A stretch of 64,000 nt of DNA from Pieris napi (GCF_905475465.1 NC_062247.1:248001-312000), one strand, 5' to 3'. Positions 1-13,580 are shown, counted from the stretch's first letter. Notes: a model not told the origin generated them from the letters alone. Translations and numbers: made by a program.

Positions 1-2786
1 ATATTGGTACTAAGCAACCGTGAGTAGCAAATTGTGAGTTGAAATAGAGAGTTATTTTTAGCATTAATAAATGTCCGAATGCTATTCATTTGTGACAAGG
101 ATACATTCCGCTTCAAGACATTTCCTTGATCGTTTGTATAGATTTTGCGATTATCTTTCTGTGCTTGAAGTGCGGTTATTCTTGCTGCCTATTGTGCAGA
201 AAGAAAAATCCATCGGTTTACCTATGAGTTGAGAGTCGCCCGATTAACCACTAGAAAACACTAAATAATATTTAAATCATATACTTATCTCACGTAATAT
301 TCTTATACAGTTAATGTCTGCGCTTGTTAGAAGTGTTAAGCTTTACATTTAAAACAAACGTCAGAGCTTTAATCTAATATTAACAAAACTAGCTCGGGAA
401 TCATTTAAATAAAAGCCATACAAAGTGTCATCAAATAAACGTGTCTGGACGGAATTAATTTAATTTAAAATAGTTAAAGAGCCAGGCACGAAGTTTCATT
501 TAAGAACAATTACGGTTCGTTTTAGCAACAATTAAAGCAGACTAGCCTCGTCACACGCATTACTGCGTCTCCTAAAACCTTCATTAAGATATTCCAGTAC
601 ACTGTTATCAAAGAACAATTATACAGCTTGTAATGGGCTGGAGAGCTTTTATCTTTACATTCATTTCTTAATCTTTTAATATAAAACAAACCGAGGTAAT
701 GTATAGTTTAGTAAATTTAATTAAACTTAAACATTTCAAGAAACGTATTTAACTGATTATTAAACCGTCGTCATCGTGAATAATATATTCAAGTTAACTT
801 AGTTGGATCAATTTTTTGTTATTTATCGCGACTAAATAAAGATTTTATCAGTTAATTGACTGTAAACAAATACGTAACTTTGATTAGATCAATGGGGTTT
901 GTAAATGAAAAGGAGCACTGGAAGAAATAAAGGAAACATTTTCGTACAAAGAATGTATAAAGGAAAATTGAACACACTTCTTTGAACGTACCTGGAAATT
1001 GCTTATTTTTTAGAAGCTTCACATTACATTATTGTTTTCTGTAAAGATACTCAAAGGAACACCAAAGACTTCAAACTACAAAGGGTATCATAGTTCGATA
1101 TTAAAGTCTTTATATATTGATTAGACTAATCGTATAGAACCTAGATGCTCAGGATTTCTATGAACGGTTGGTACAAGTACTTATCTTTTATTTTTCCATT
1201 TGATATACATACATATTTATAAATGAAATATCCTCCGTATAAAATATAAGACAACGCCTTAGCTGTTTAATCAAACAAGTTCAGCTTAATCGATGGACAG
1301 ATAATATATTTCTAAACAAAACATGTTATTTTCGCGTTGACTGCGTTGAACCCTCACGTATTGATTTCACACTTCCATCAGGATTATTATTTAATCTGCA
1401 GAATCGAAGCTAGAGAATAATAGAAATAGCTGAATGGACACGTGGTGACGTATCCGCCGGAATAATATTATCCTGGGAATCAATCCCGGAATAATATTAT
1501 CCGGAGCCGTGGGGACGAAATCGACTCGATTATTATCACGCGCCTATTGAATCGCACCGTTTTTTAAATATAGAATTTCCTTTTTTGCAAGGCATGTTCG
1601 TTTTGTTCTCAGTGGTTTAACTAGATTTTACCCGGATTTTATATAGGCAAATAGAAACATAGATAAAGGCCTTATATAAGTAATATTAATTTTATATATA
1701 GAGTATTTAATCGATGACTCCTCGTCGAACGAAACAGGCGAAGCCAGGTCCAGCCACTAGTCACTAGGCTTCTGAATTACCACCGCGATTCGGATTATTG
1801 CATTCGCTAATAAAATGATGGCTGTGAAAACAGCATAATAAAAGCGATGCACTAAAGTCCTGCGGGATTAGAGGCGGGATAAAATTATCCCGGGCCGGCC
1901 TTTTGCCGAATAAAACTTTATATTCAAAAATACATATACACACGACGAATACGGTATTTACAAAATAAACTTGCTTTTTATTTATGTATGTCAATAGTTT
2001 AAGCTGGGTATATTTATTCGCGTTTCTGTATTAGCCATTTGCGTTTTTAAGTTCAATTCGGAAATATTTTTAATCTACACAATTATACAATTAAAACCTA
2101 TAAGTATTATTTAAACGTTTTAAATATAATTAGCAGCAAACAGTGGGACCTTTCGATGACAAAGTATCAGCCAGTTTTAAGCTCAGCTGATCCACGGGCC
2201 GAGACTAATCCTTTAACGCGACATTTCTTAAAACAAACCGGAGATTACGTCACAACTTGTAATCAGTTAACGCTGGATATTTTAGGGGGTCTACGAACGA
2301 GCGATTTAACCATTACATTGACTTTCACATATTTTTCTTTTTTACTGAGGCTCGAATGCAGATTTTCTTCGCTATTCTGAGTAAGTAATTGTTGGTTATA
2401 CATGATATATAACAAAGCGCAATGAGAAATATACGTACATTTTATTTATAGTTTAAACAACAACAATTTGAGAAATAGATCACCGCCGCGTTAGGTTTTC
2501 CATGAGGCCTATTTCGATTTATATTTTCTGTAGGAAATTCCAGCACAATTAGCGGCAGATGTAAAGCCGCCTTAACCGGGAGCGAGGCGTAATCCCCTGT
2601 TTAAACGAAGATTACCTCTTATCAGCTGAGACCAGGGCTTTCCTCACTTTCAATTAAACGCCTTCGCGTTTTTTGTACACACCGAGAAGGATTACATCGG
2701 CCCACCATTTACTAGCCTTAGTGAACTATACTTTGAGATTGCCAATACTAGGAAATTATACATCAATTATTATAAAACCACAAGAT
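1..2786. other. AT-rich DNA without a recognisable gene
   Basis: No frame exceeds 76 codons and none resembles a known protein. Visible structure is limited to the paired CCGGAATAATATTAT motifs near 1457-1504, a short hairpin at 1875-1892 (8-bp arms CGGGATAA/TTATCCCG, 2-nt loop) and several A/T runs. It could be intergenic or intronic. Confidence 0.6.
1457..1504. repeat. Two close copies of a 15-bp motif, quasi-palindromic
   Basis: CCGGAATAATATTAT occurs at 1457-1471 and again at 1486-1500. The second copy continues to CCGG, giving a 19-bp quasi-palindrome, CCGGAATAATATTATCCGG, off from perfect symmetry by a one-base slip. A third exact copy of the 15-mer lies at 9875-9889. The function is unknown; it may be a degraded element end or a protein-binding site. 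Confidence 0.55.
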
Positions 2787-2925
2787 ATTAATTCATATGG
2801 GTAACATAATGTACACTTATGATCGTCAAAAAAGAAATATATCCATTTACTGCCAGTTCTTAAATCAAGAGCGTAGAACGGAAGAGAAGAACTGACAATA
2901 AACTCTCCGGCACTCTCTTTTTTTA
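2787..2925 (-). mobile_element. LINE 3' untranslated end, truncated copy 1
   Basis: On the minus strand this reads GAGAGTTTATTG.CAGTTC, then a short hairpin-forming stretch, then GTGTACATTATGTTACC near the low-coordinate end. The same order of blocks occurs at 28327-28530. I recognise it as the 3' untranslated end of a non-LTR retrotransposon common in Lepidoptera; the clade (jockey/CR1-like or RTE) cannot be fixed from the tail alone. The inverted pair CTGCCAGTTCT / AGAACTGACAA brackets the core. The copy is 5'-truncated just past 2925, has no coding part and has lost its simple-repeat tail. Confidence 0.7.
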
Positions 2926-3390
2926 ATAATTGTAATGATACTCAAACTTATACGATTGTTATAAATTAAATGCTCGGAAAAACCTTACTCACCATTCAAC
3001 TACTATAAAAGCGTAGCTCCATGTTGTTAAAAAGTAATAATGAATAGTGGCAAAATATTGCTAAAAGCTTTAGACTTTTAATGAGAAATAAACAGATTTG
3101 TATAAAAAACTATCTGGAAAACTTTCGGTCTGATAAGTGCAACGGCGAGCCCGAGCCTGCCCACATGAGGAGGGCGAGCGTTCGATTACGTTGCTATCGT
3201 GCCCAATACAATCAACATTACATGAGCCAGCTGCGGAGGCCTAAATTATGGCCCTTACGCGTAACGAAGGGCTCTGACATGGGGGAAACAATCCAAATAA
3301 AGTGACAATTGGTAACGGGAACACGTAGTTTTATTTGTCTTGTTTATAGCACTATTTCTCTTTAGTGGAGCTTGATATAGTGTTAAACGT

Positions 3391-3450
3391 ATCGAGGATG
3401 CGTCGCGAATATTTTATTCGTATTTTTGTCTGATAGGCCTTTTTTTACGG
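3391..3450 (+). repeat. Dispersed repeat, copy 1
   Basis: The block ATCGAGGATGCGTCGCGAAT, followed about 30 bases later by AGGCC and a T run, recurs at 56939-57000 with one substitution in the first 20 bases and the same downstream AGGCC plus T run. Two related copies 53 kb apart in otherwise unrelated DNA suggest an old mobile element I cannot name. Confidence 0.5.
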
Positions 3451-4855
3451 CAAGCAGAGGATGAATTGTGAAGTAAATACGTAAGGATTATATAACATTT
3501 ATGTTTACCTAAAGAAAAGCTATATTAATATGAACAGTCGCTGCTTTAAATGAGAACTTAATGAGAGCTTTATTGGGTCTTTGAACAGTCACGAGCGTTA
3601 GTGTTATTACACATTCAACTTTTCGAAAAAGAAACCTAAACCTAAGCTTCAGCTAGCAGGTCCGAAAAGCCGTTTTGTGTTCGTCTACTTTTTAAACTTT
3701 ATACATAAAATACTATTTTAAAAGATGCTTGATATGAACTTTAATGTGTTTTTTTCCTGCAAAGAGTAAGTATTTAACCAATGTTGTATGCTGCATTCAC
3801 TGTAAGGACATGGACTATCGGTATATGACTACATGGATTACTAAAATCTACTATCAATGAAATCGCAGTAACCACTTCTCATAATGCTAAAAGACGAAAA
3901 AGCGGTATGTCGACATGTTTGTAAATAGCTGAACACTTAAAACATACTTTAGGGCTATCTTACTTCAATCAGAGCCATGGGTCTCAGATAGAAGATAAAA
4001 TATGCGATGAAGTTAAAAAACTGCCCCAGTTAAAAAACTATTTAAACGCTGGATAATAACTTTTACGAAAACGAAGGTTTAACAACGTAGCATTAAGCGA
4101 CTATCAAGATTAAATAAATCACTTTCGAGGGCAAGTTTAATTCCCGCCGAGTTAAAGGAAAAAGATAGTAAGTATCGAAATTGACAGTTTAATCTAGAGA
4201 ATTGGGTGTGCGGCTAGTGGCTACCCGAGTGCAGCGGGGACGAAAAAAAAGGTTTCCGCTAGAACAGAAACTTGGGTCCGAGTGATGAATGAATTCAGCG
4301 ACCTTTCTCATTGGAATTCAGCCAAACATTGGCCACTGCGCGAATAAAGTATATAACAAAACATTTGTACATATTCTCTGTTATGTCGAATTATGTAAGT
4401 TGTAATTAAGTTATATAAAACTCATGCTTAAATGTTTGATTCGATGTGGCGAAGTTTGCATCGCCGTAGACATTGCGCAGACGAAGTCGTTGGAATTAGT
4501 GACGAATACTAAACTTTATGTTCCTACACAAGATAAGTTTCAGCCGTTACTCGAGTGGATGTTCGATTGTGTATATAACGAATATTAGTCCCTAATTAAA
4601 ATTGTTTGCCGAGTGTGTATTAACGCAAATACAGCGTGGGAAATGCGGGATGCTTCAATTAGATGTTATTTCGTGTCGATCGGCTTAAAGCGAATAATTT
4701 CAATATTTTCCCTCAAACATTGGTAGTTAACCGTTCTGTTAATTATATATAATTACTTGGGACTACACAGGTGTAGTAAAGCTAAGTAGGTCAGGTTTAG
4801 ATGTCAAATGTCATTTTCAGTTAAGTAGTTTGCCCGCACATCCGCTCGCGGGGAC

Positions 4856-4886
4856 TTTATATTACAAGTTTCTCTTGTAATATAAA
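4856..4886. repeat. Perfect 13-bp hairpin
   Basis: Arms TTTATATTACAAG (4856-4868) and CTTGTAATATAAA (4874-4886) are exact reverse complements around a 5-nt loop, and an A run follows. No gene ends here, so a terminator-like role is not implied. Confidence 0.7.
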
Positions 4887-5893
4887 AAAAATATGCTACA
4901 GATGTATTATCATAGCTGTTTCAGCACGATCGAAAGCGAGGTTAGCATGAATGAATGTGATTATGATGACGGAAGCCCCACACCACATCTGGTCAATGTC
5001 TTCGGACATCGACCTAACCTATTTATATACGGCTCGTTATATTTGTAGTCTCCACTAGTACACGTTTCTTAACATAAATACAACTTAACCAAATCTAGAT
5101 AAATGTTTGATAGAGAATTTTAAATCACTGCATGCTTTAATTAGTGAGGAAAGACTTTTATGTTTCTCTTTTATTAAGAATCTTTTATTTTGCGTAATTC
5201 TCAAATATAAAAGCGATAATGGTATTATATAATGCATTTGTTAGAAATCACTAGGTTTTATGGTTTTTGTTTTGTTTATTATTTTCTTAGTTTAATTTGT
5301 ATATTAATCCTCTGCATAGGTAGCTTATCATTTAAAAAAATCAAACACACCACTACACAAACTGTACAAATTATTTAAAGCAGTCTATTAAGTATGCGGG
5401 TGTGTAATTATTTAATCAATTACCTTCTAAAATTCTTATATTAGCGCATTTAACCAATTCCAAAGGGCATTAAAGATACCAGAATGAGCCTAGTTGACTA
5501 AAATTGGGACGGCTGATGGCGATGTGTATCTTCGTTTGTATATACATATTAAGTTTCTCATGGAAATAAAAATACATGTTTTGTACTGAGAAAGAAAGGT
5601 CTTTAAACATTATTAATAAGTTTTCAATTGTATTAGTATTATGTTACTGTAAAAATAGGAAATAAGGAAATAAAAATGTTTACTATATGCGATTTAAGCT
5701 GGATTTTATCGTTTAAAAAATCATTATCTTCGCTACTTTCCAGACATACGGAGAAGAAAGTTTATGATACCCTATATTATTTACATAAGGAAAAATATTT
5801 ACATTTATTGCCCGATATAAAGACCGCCTTGAAACATTACGCTCGCATACAAACTTTATTCGTATTTATTTTGAAAAAGTCGTAACAAACGTA

Positions 5894-5920
5894 CGTTTTC
5901 CCGCCATAAACGGCGGAACG
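5894..5920. repeat. GC-cored hairpin
   Basis: CGTTTTCCCGCC, then ATAAAC, then GGCGGAACG can fold with a CCGCC/GGCGG core and flanking CGTT/AACG pairing (three bases bulged). It sits in a short CpG-containing patch (5880-5960). Confidence 0.5.
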
Positions 5921-6700
5921 TTTTACGCGGCGTCGCAAAAACGCAACGCAAAATATATTATTTTGTTACGTTATGACGTGAATAACAAAGTTAACCTCAA
6001 TAAAACATTCAAAAGGAGCCATCGAAGCGTTCGTTAAAACCTTTCATGTAAAACGAACCGAAATGCGGAACTTCCAATTTTTCCCTCCATTTCAAAACGA
6101 ACTTTTTTAAAATTTTATGCCGCTTTGGCCAGCCCATTCAGCCGGTTCAAGTTCGCCTTTTTATTCGGTTATCTATATCGGTATCAAGCTAAATTTGAAA
6201 TGAGATATGCGATACGTTTCCGTGTATTTAACTTTATGTATTTTATTAGATTGGAATTTGTTTATACAACAGCTATGTATATGGTTATATGTGACAAAAG
6301 CAGAATTAGTTTAGAAGTGTAAGCGTGATCGCAAATACAACTCAAACATTTAACACATTGCTTGTTGAAATACATTAATAAAATATTCATTAATAACGCG
6401 CTGAAGAATGATTGTTATTGTGTCAATATTTCTCTAATCTTTTTCTGAAGCAATGTCAATTTAAAAAATCGGCAAATATTAACAATCCATTATCAAGCAG
6501 CTGTTTGAAAGTTTAACTTAAAGCTTAACCCTAAATAAGAGGGGATATGTTGAACCTCTATTTATGTTCTATGGGCGTCTTAAATAAGGTAAAACATACG
6601 TTTAATTAAACGTATTTCATATAAGTTAGAAATTTTAATAAAATAATAATAAAAAAGGAATTGTACAACTTCCACTAATTATATCCAAACATGGTTAATA

Positions 6701-7660
6701 ATTCGCAAAGCTTCAATTGTGCAGTATGCCGCTAACACAGGTGAGCCCGAGGCTCTGGGGTTCAATAAGAACGCACTCCCCTCGTGTTTCCTCCCCGAGG
6801 GACAGAAATGCTACTGTTGTTCTTTTATTGTGTTTGCTCACCTTGGACGATGATGGATATTGGCAACAACCGTGCGTAGACCGCACACAGTTTCATCAGG
6901 TCTGGTAAACATAGATTTAATTCACTAAGTCAGTACATATAATTCTGGCTTATAAAAGAAAGTGGTAAAAAAAAGTTTGATTTATAAAAGTTTTAATATT
7001 TTTAGAAGAAGGTGCTTCATTTTATTTACGTAACAAGATACAATTTATTCCCCTAAGGTGCGGTTGCAAGTACCAACCGGGAGCGCATAAGGGTCGAGGA
7101 GCTAGAGAACATTGACAGATGCAAAATCCCTAGCGATTTGCTGCAGAGCACCCAAGGGATAGATAGGATACTTTTTATTATAAATAACGTAGAATTCACC
7201 ACATGATTACATACTGACTGAGTTACGGTGTATACCTAAGAAAGTAAGTAAGTATACAAGTGATAAAATAGTCTTAATGAAGAGCCGTCGTTAGCAGATA
7301 TTTAATTGATTGAGATGAATTGAGAGATATTTAAAAAACATTTTTTTCTAATTTTAGATCGTTTAAATAAATATTTTGTTACAGTAAAATGGTTTAGGGA
7401 GCAGCCAAATTAATTCAGCAAAGTAAGTATCGAAATGTCGAAAGAGTGTCAGATAATAGTATCTTGTATCAAAAACTAAAATCAGCAACAGATCAAACAT
7501 TATTTTATTTCTGTACACACATTATTCTGAGTAACGTGGCTCTCAGAGAATCGATGCCCGTTCGGTTTGACGTGAGGAGATTCGACAAGGGACATATCTA
7601 TGGGGGACCTAATGAAGGGATCGGGACATTTTTATGGTCAATTTGAACCGATTTTACCCT
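6701..7660. other. Slightly GC-richer patch, no gene recognised
   Basis: The stretches 6717-6905, 7050-7160 and 7540-7630 are less AT-rich than their surroundings and carry frames of 63-66 codons on the plus strand (6717-6908 and 7446-7646). Neither translation resembles a family I know. They may be remnants of old insertions or unrelated unique sequence. Confidence 0.4.
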
Positions 7661-8038
7661 ACCGGTGTAGGTTTAGGATCCGATAGCTTCAGTGCAATGA
7701 GATTTTAAATATAGAACGTGTAAATCAAACAAATTGATAAATAAAAGAATCAAAGATTTATTAGTTAAGTTTCTCGGTTAAATAGAAAAAGATCATCGCG
7801 ATTGTTCCGAATAAATAATACTAGGCTAAAAGTTTGTCGTTATTGTGTAGTCATTTTCGAGCCGAGTTTTACTTTACATTTGGTTAATGCAAAAGTTCAT
7901 AATTCGAATTATTCAAATCACAAAGATGGATAAAAGAAAATTGAGGACGTTTTCTTGTGATATAACAGCATTGCAAACATCGAATGCGTATTCTTAACTA
8001 TAAACGAGTAATCGGAGAGCGGCAAACATCTGGTAGCA

Positions 8039-8068
8039 GGGGTCGAAGCGACCCCACACTGGGGGGGG
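8039..8068. repeat. GGGGTCG hairpin followed by a G8 run
   Basis: GGGGTCG-AAG-CGACCCC (8039-8055) is a perfect 7-bp stem. It is followed at 8061-8068 by eight consecutive G, and more G runs lie at 8087-8093. This is a local G-rich spot in AT-rich DNA. Confidence 0.6.
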
Positions 8069-9561
8069 TCAAATCAACTACGAGTAGGGGGCCGATGTAG
8101 CCCATAAAAGAAAGTCTGTTTGTGAGTTTAAGTACGCTCTTTGCAAGACAATATCTTCGCATTTTTATACAGTTAATGCACGTGAAGAATATGTGTAAGT
8201 TGTTAGGTAATGCAGCTTATTTCAGAGCTTTCAAATGCAGGATAGGATACGATAATATGTTTTATTTATTCCTTCTGTTTATTCGAAAGACGTTTCCATT
8301 AAGAATCGTTTAGTAATTGTTTAAGAATTGCGTATGTTATATGTTCTAATATATTATTATTTTGATAATGTCTACAGAGCCTTAATAAGTCGAACGAAGC
8401 TTTAAAATTGGTTTCCGATAAATCCATTATTTCAATGTCATTGTATATAAATCATCTACCCTTCGTCGCTGTAGGTCAAAAAGGCAATAAATTATTTGAA
8501 CAGGAGATAAGTTTAATTACAAGCCGATAAATAATCGAGACAAATTGTTACCGATAGCTATATCTGAACAATTTCTGTTGTCCTGTCAATCGTCACCCGT
8601 ACTACTGAAGATAACCCTAGGCATATTGAGCGCCGACTGCCGTCAAAATCATTGGAGATCTTTCAAACGAGACGCAAGTCTCGTCAATTGGGGTGGAGTG
8701 ACTTTTGTACACATCATATGTGTGACAATTGCTCTTTTTTAACGCATAATTAGTTTATTTACAAATTATCTCTGATTTATAATCAGAATTTATTTGAGGT
8801 ACATTATTAAATTCAAGTCAATCTTCGATTTATATTAATATTAAAGGACAATATTCAATATATGATAAATAAGAGGTCGTTAGCGCGTGTCAAAACTCGA
8901 CAAGGGTTAAATTGGTTGCGTCAAAATAGCTCGAGCTAACGAACGAAATGTACAAATATTAAGCATTTTATTCGTTACAGCGGGCTTGCGCCGGTCAATA
9001 CGATAGATTCAATTTCCACAATTTAGAACAAAAGTTATAAAGTATTTTATTAAATGTTATACAACGCTTCAAAAGGATTAAGAATTTAATTAATATCTAC
9101 ACTTGTATCATAATGATAGAAAAAAATATATTTTTAATGTTAATAATGCATAAACCTTAATAGTTTTAATAAATTCTCCTGTACATTTGTTTTTAATTTT
9201 TTTCCTTTAAAAAGTGCAATTAAACTGATTGATATTTTATTAATATAGTGTATTTGTATCCATCAGGAATTTGAAAAATATATTTCAAGTTTGCAAAGTT
9301 TTAACGCGTGTGTGAATACTATGTTTGGTTCAACGTGCTACGTTAAGACTTTCTTAACGTTAGATTCGTTTGGCTACTGGCTCATAAAACTAGGGGTCAT
9401 ATCGCGCCATCTGCCCATCCATACCGGAATCACTCAAAGCAAAATTACACAATCTCGAAGGGGACCGTTTTCATAAAAGACTCCGGAATTCGGAGAATAA
9501 AATTCTTCTCTTTACGACCTCTCGAATCGATGGTCAGTGGAAAGGGCAAGTCTAATTTAAC

Positions 9562-9590
9562 GCTAATATTATAAATGCGAACGTCTGTCT
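9562..9590 (+). repeat. Possible decayed transposon terminus
   Basis: CTAATATTATAAATGCGAAC followed by GTCTGTCT resembles the opening of a very common lepidopteran repeat (TACTAATATTATAAATGCGA...). Only about 30 bases match, so this could be chance. Confidence 0.3.
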
Positions 9591-10535
9591 TCGGGTATTG
9601 AAAAGGAATCCCTCTTCAGCCTTTAATAAAAGACCACTCTAATTAAATATATTATACTAGGTGGGAAATGAAACACGAATAAAAATATACAATTTCGATA
9701 TTTAGACTTAAATAGCAAAATGTAGTAATTATTGTTTCATTAGAGCTTACCAGTTACTTTTCTTCTTTATCAAAAGCTCTTAAAACTTAAGGTTCATTGT
9801 GGGCTCGCAAAATCCGCGTTAATGTCGGGTCACGCAATCGGACCAAGAATATTAAAGTGTAAAACAAAAGGAACCCGGAATAATATTATTTACGCACGCT
9901 TCTAAACATCGGAAATGGCGGGGATAAATTCAGTCCGTTCCGGGTTTTTTCGGTCAAACTTTTGACCCTTCCTTCCTGGCGCTAACTTCGCGCTTCGCCC
10001 CCGTCTCTCGCATTATAATTTTGTTCAGATTACACTCGGGACAGTGGACTTATCCGCAACTTCGTGCGTTCTTGTAAACAATGTAATTCTTTCCTATTCT
10101 ATTATCATTCATGACCGAACATCGCTTACCCAATTTCAAGAAACGTTTCAACCGTTCATTTTCTTGATTAAATGTTTTCTATAAACACGAGGGTATCGGG
10201 CAGACAACTAAATTGCCCAATTGAGTGTAATTGTAGCTGAAATGTATTTTGCCTAAAACGAAATAGATTTGATTCTTTAAGCCGGTCGGTATATTTACAG
10301 TGAGATCTATTAATCATTTTATATTGAGAAACGTGAAGCAAATGAAAACAACCAGACTAATGAAATTGATACAAAAAGATCGTTTATCAGCGGCGTTTTC
10401 GAGGCAACGGAGTGATAAATTGTCTCGAAATTTTAAACTAAGACGCCGCACTAAGATATCACTATTACTAACAATGGCCGAAGCTACTGAAAAGCATTCT
10501 TAACTCGTGTGTTTGTTTCGTTACTCTCAAAGGAT

Positions 10536-10565
10536 CCGCTCCCTCCCCTCTCCCCCCACTCCCCT
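10536..10565 (+). repeat. C-rich pyrimidine tract
   Basis: About 30 bases are almost only C and T, including a run of six C. No splice acceptor or exon can be recognised downstream. Confidence 0.6.
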
Positions 10566-11300
10566 GTGTAGTAACTCTCCGCTGGAGCCTGCTAAAGAGC
10601 CGGTATGTTCAGCTTTTAGACGCTAGGATTTTATCTAAGGTGTTGCGAAGCATGTAATTTGCTACCGTGTTCTTGCATTATGAAAGTAAACTGTGTCTTG
10701 TGAAACAGATTGTAAGACGCTCTTAACGGAAGCGTTGTATTGTTTTAGTTAATTAAAACTAATATAATATAAAGTTTGCAGTTTACTTGCCTTTGTTGTA
10801 GTATTTGGAGAACGGTAAACAAATCAGCAGCTGTCATCAGTTCTCTGTAACAAATAACAAAAGTTGAAGAAGAAGAAACTAACAAGGACGGACATAATAA
10901 ACGCCAATTAGATTATGGGTTTGGCTTTTTTGTACTAGTATTGAAAATTAATTACACTGGAACACTATATCTTTAACAAAACAATATTCTAAAGTACACT
11001 GAAACTATGCTCACTCGTTAAATGTTCACGGAATGAAATTGTATTCGTTTTTAGTAAGATACAATACATATTCATCACTGGCAGGGCCGAGCTTGGGCTG
11101 GGGTAATGGAGTGAGTGCTGCACCTGGGACGACCCCATACGTGCCTCGTAATTTGCTGAACCACCGTGTTTGTTACCCAAACATGCTTTAGGCACCGTAT
11201 TAAACGCTATGTTTTATTTACGAAAACGCTAATACCGTAAGTTCTCTCTTTTGAGATGTGAAATCATTATTGTCCATTGACATGAGTGGTAATGTGATGA

Positions 11301-11403
11301 CGTAGCAAATCACGCACTCAGTTACTTTACTTTTTGCTACGCTCTACGCAGTCGACTACGCTGTAGCAATACAGATTTTATTAGGTATAGCTACGGCGTA
11401 GTA
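11301..11403. repeat. Cluster of interleaved TACG inverted repeats
   Basis: CGTAGCAAA (11301-11309) is the exact reverse complement of TTTGCTACG (11333-11341). TTGCTAC pairs again with GTAGCAA further right, and CTACGGCGTAG at 11391-11401 is itself a palindrome. Several alternative stems compete within about 100 bp, as in a folded-back non-autonomous element. No target duplication was found. Confidence 0.45.
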
Positions 11404-13580
11404 TACAATAGTAGTTAATTATTTACTTTGATAGTCCTTTCTTTACCTTTTTAACTGGACACTTCTCGTCTTTTGTGCAATCAAATCGTAGAAGCAAAAA
11501 ATGTATGTATTGGTGTGGCAAATTTATATATATAATGAAAATTTTTTCGAGCTGCAAATAGAAACTTAATATAAGCTAGTATGCATGTTTTTCGGTTAAT
11601 ATTGTTAGAAATGTACAGTAGAACTGCACAGTCCGTCGCCCGCACTGAGCTTTCCCGCGGGAGCTTATTGTTATCCTCAACACGCTCGTAGCAAGAGTAT
11701 CAAGATTCTTGGAAATTATATTTCACAAGTATTGCGAAATCTGCATAGAAACCGTGAGAAAATTTAATTATTATGCAGTTCAAAAAGCACTTCTGTTACG
11801 TTTTATTAACTTAATATTAAATATAGAAGGGTGCTAGTATATGTCACTAAAAATACTGTCACGAAATTAGTAATTTTAAGCTATTTTCTCATCTATTATT
11901 TTTTTCTTTTCATACTAAGATTTGGCTTAGCATTAATAATAATAATAATAAAACGTTTATTTGCCAAGATAGTGGTACAATTAGATCTATTATGAGTCTA
12001 TTTGCCTTAAAAAGCTTAAATCTCATCAACATGGAATACAGACGGGTAATTTTCATTAGAGCACATATGCGTACTTAAGGGTCTTGTATCTTTCCTATTC
12101 AATCACAAGAAACACAAAGTAGTTCAGTTGAACAGGTCACTAATCTCGTCACTCTACTGTAGTATTCACTTTGTGGAACTGTTTGAAGTTCCCATTCCTG
12201 GGCTGATGTGTGATTGAGAGTTAGGACAAAATTAGAACATTATCGACATAAGAAAATAGGCGACCGAGTGATCATCGGTCATTTCTGTAAGTGTAAGGTA
12301 TGTAAATGCTACACTGAAGTGATATGGGATATCGAAGGCAACAGCAAAATTAAATCAATTTTTTTAGCATCAAATTAGGACGTGTAAGGTGAACATAAAA
12401 TCATATTTTTAAGCAGAACAGTGTCCCATACTCCATCGAGTAAAACGGGGAGAGATCGTTGTATCTCGATCTTCACCACCATTTAGCAGAGCCGGCTTTG
12501 ACCACCTTTGTTCGCCGCCAATAAGAATTGAGTTAGAGTGCCTCTAGCACCTTATTGGGAAAAGCTAAAGCAAACTGGCCTCGAAGTGATTTGCACTTCC
12601 ATTGACGAGCGATAAATGCGAATTACAAATTTCAAACTTCGATAACAAGATCTTTCAAGACAATTATTCTATGAAATTATTGCCTTAAATGTTAATTTCG
12701 AGAAGCAATAATAAAAATGCGCTGCTAAGAAGCAGGTGTAAGTCGAGCGATGCAGAGGTACTTATAAGTTGTTGCTTCACGAGTTAAAATAAACACTAAC
12801 GTAATGAACTCGTTTCGGAATTTTTAATTTTCTCTCGGAGGCTGCAGTTTAATAAGGAAAATAAAATTTCCGCTCTTTAACTTTTTGTTAACTGTTGCAA
12901 TGATACTATTTACAAAAACTATGAAAATATAAAAGATCGCCATTAATGACGGTCGGACAATTTTTTGTGGATGCCACGCCATTAACCAACTGATAATAAA
13001 AAAACGTATAAACGTACATATTTAGGGCACATAATACTTTCATTTATAATGCCATGTGTTCGTCCCTAAGGGTAGCCAATGACCTGGTTTTATGGCTATA
13101 CAGTACACACTAACAGATGACACGAATTTTGTATTTAGGCCAAAGGGCAACATCAAATATTATGGAGTTAACCACTTGTGTGCACTTTACGTTACGTGAC
13201 GTGAATATCTTCAACACTGATGAACGTTCTTCCCACTCCAATCAATAGGTAGCTAAATCTTGCCAGTTTTCTTCTGTATTAAGCGAACATTTACACATTC
13301 AAATGAAATCAGAATGAAATTACTACAGAAGTTTTATGTTCGTGTCTATGATAATTTGCGACGAAATGTTGAATATTGTACAGAAAATATCAGCAAACTA
13401 AAGGTATGAAAGTGAATGTATCCACGACAGGCAGTTTCGGCAACTTGTCACCTCCGTTAATACTCTTCCATACTCGGCGAATAGTTTAATACATTTGGAG
13501 CATATCATCTGCAGATGAGACAACTGAATATAACCTCAAACTCAATACTCGCTATAATGGTGTGTATCTGTCAAAACGGT
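11404..13580. other. AT-rich DNA without a recognisable gene
   Basis: No frame above 60 codons. The only clear repeat is a short (TAA)n microsatellite at 11934-11952. Confidence 0.6.
11934..11952 (+). repeat. (TAA)n microsatellite
   Basis: About six consecutive TAA units. Confidence 0.85.

Larger units (their letters stand above)
2931..6700. other. AT-rich DNA without a recognisable gene
   Basis: No frame above 75 codons and no family resemblance. It contains the hairpins at 4856-4886 and 5894-5920, a small direct duplication of AGTTAAAAAACT (4011-4022 and 4028-4039), and one half of a dispersed two-copy repeat at 3391-3450. Confidence 0.6.
7661..11290. other. AT-rich DNA without a recognisable gene
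   Basis: It holds a hairpin and G-run at 8039-8068, a possible decayed element end at 9562-9590, a third copy of CCGGAATAATATTAT at 9875-9889, and a C-rich pyrimidine tract at 10536-10565. Frames are 68 codons or shorter and look random. Confidence 0.6.
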
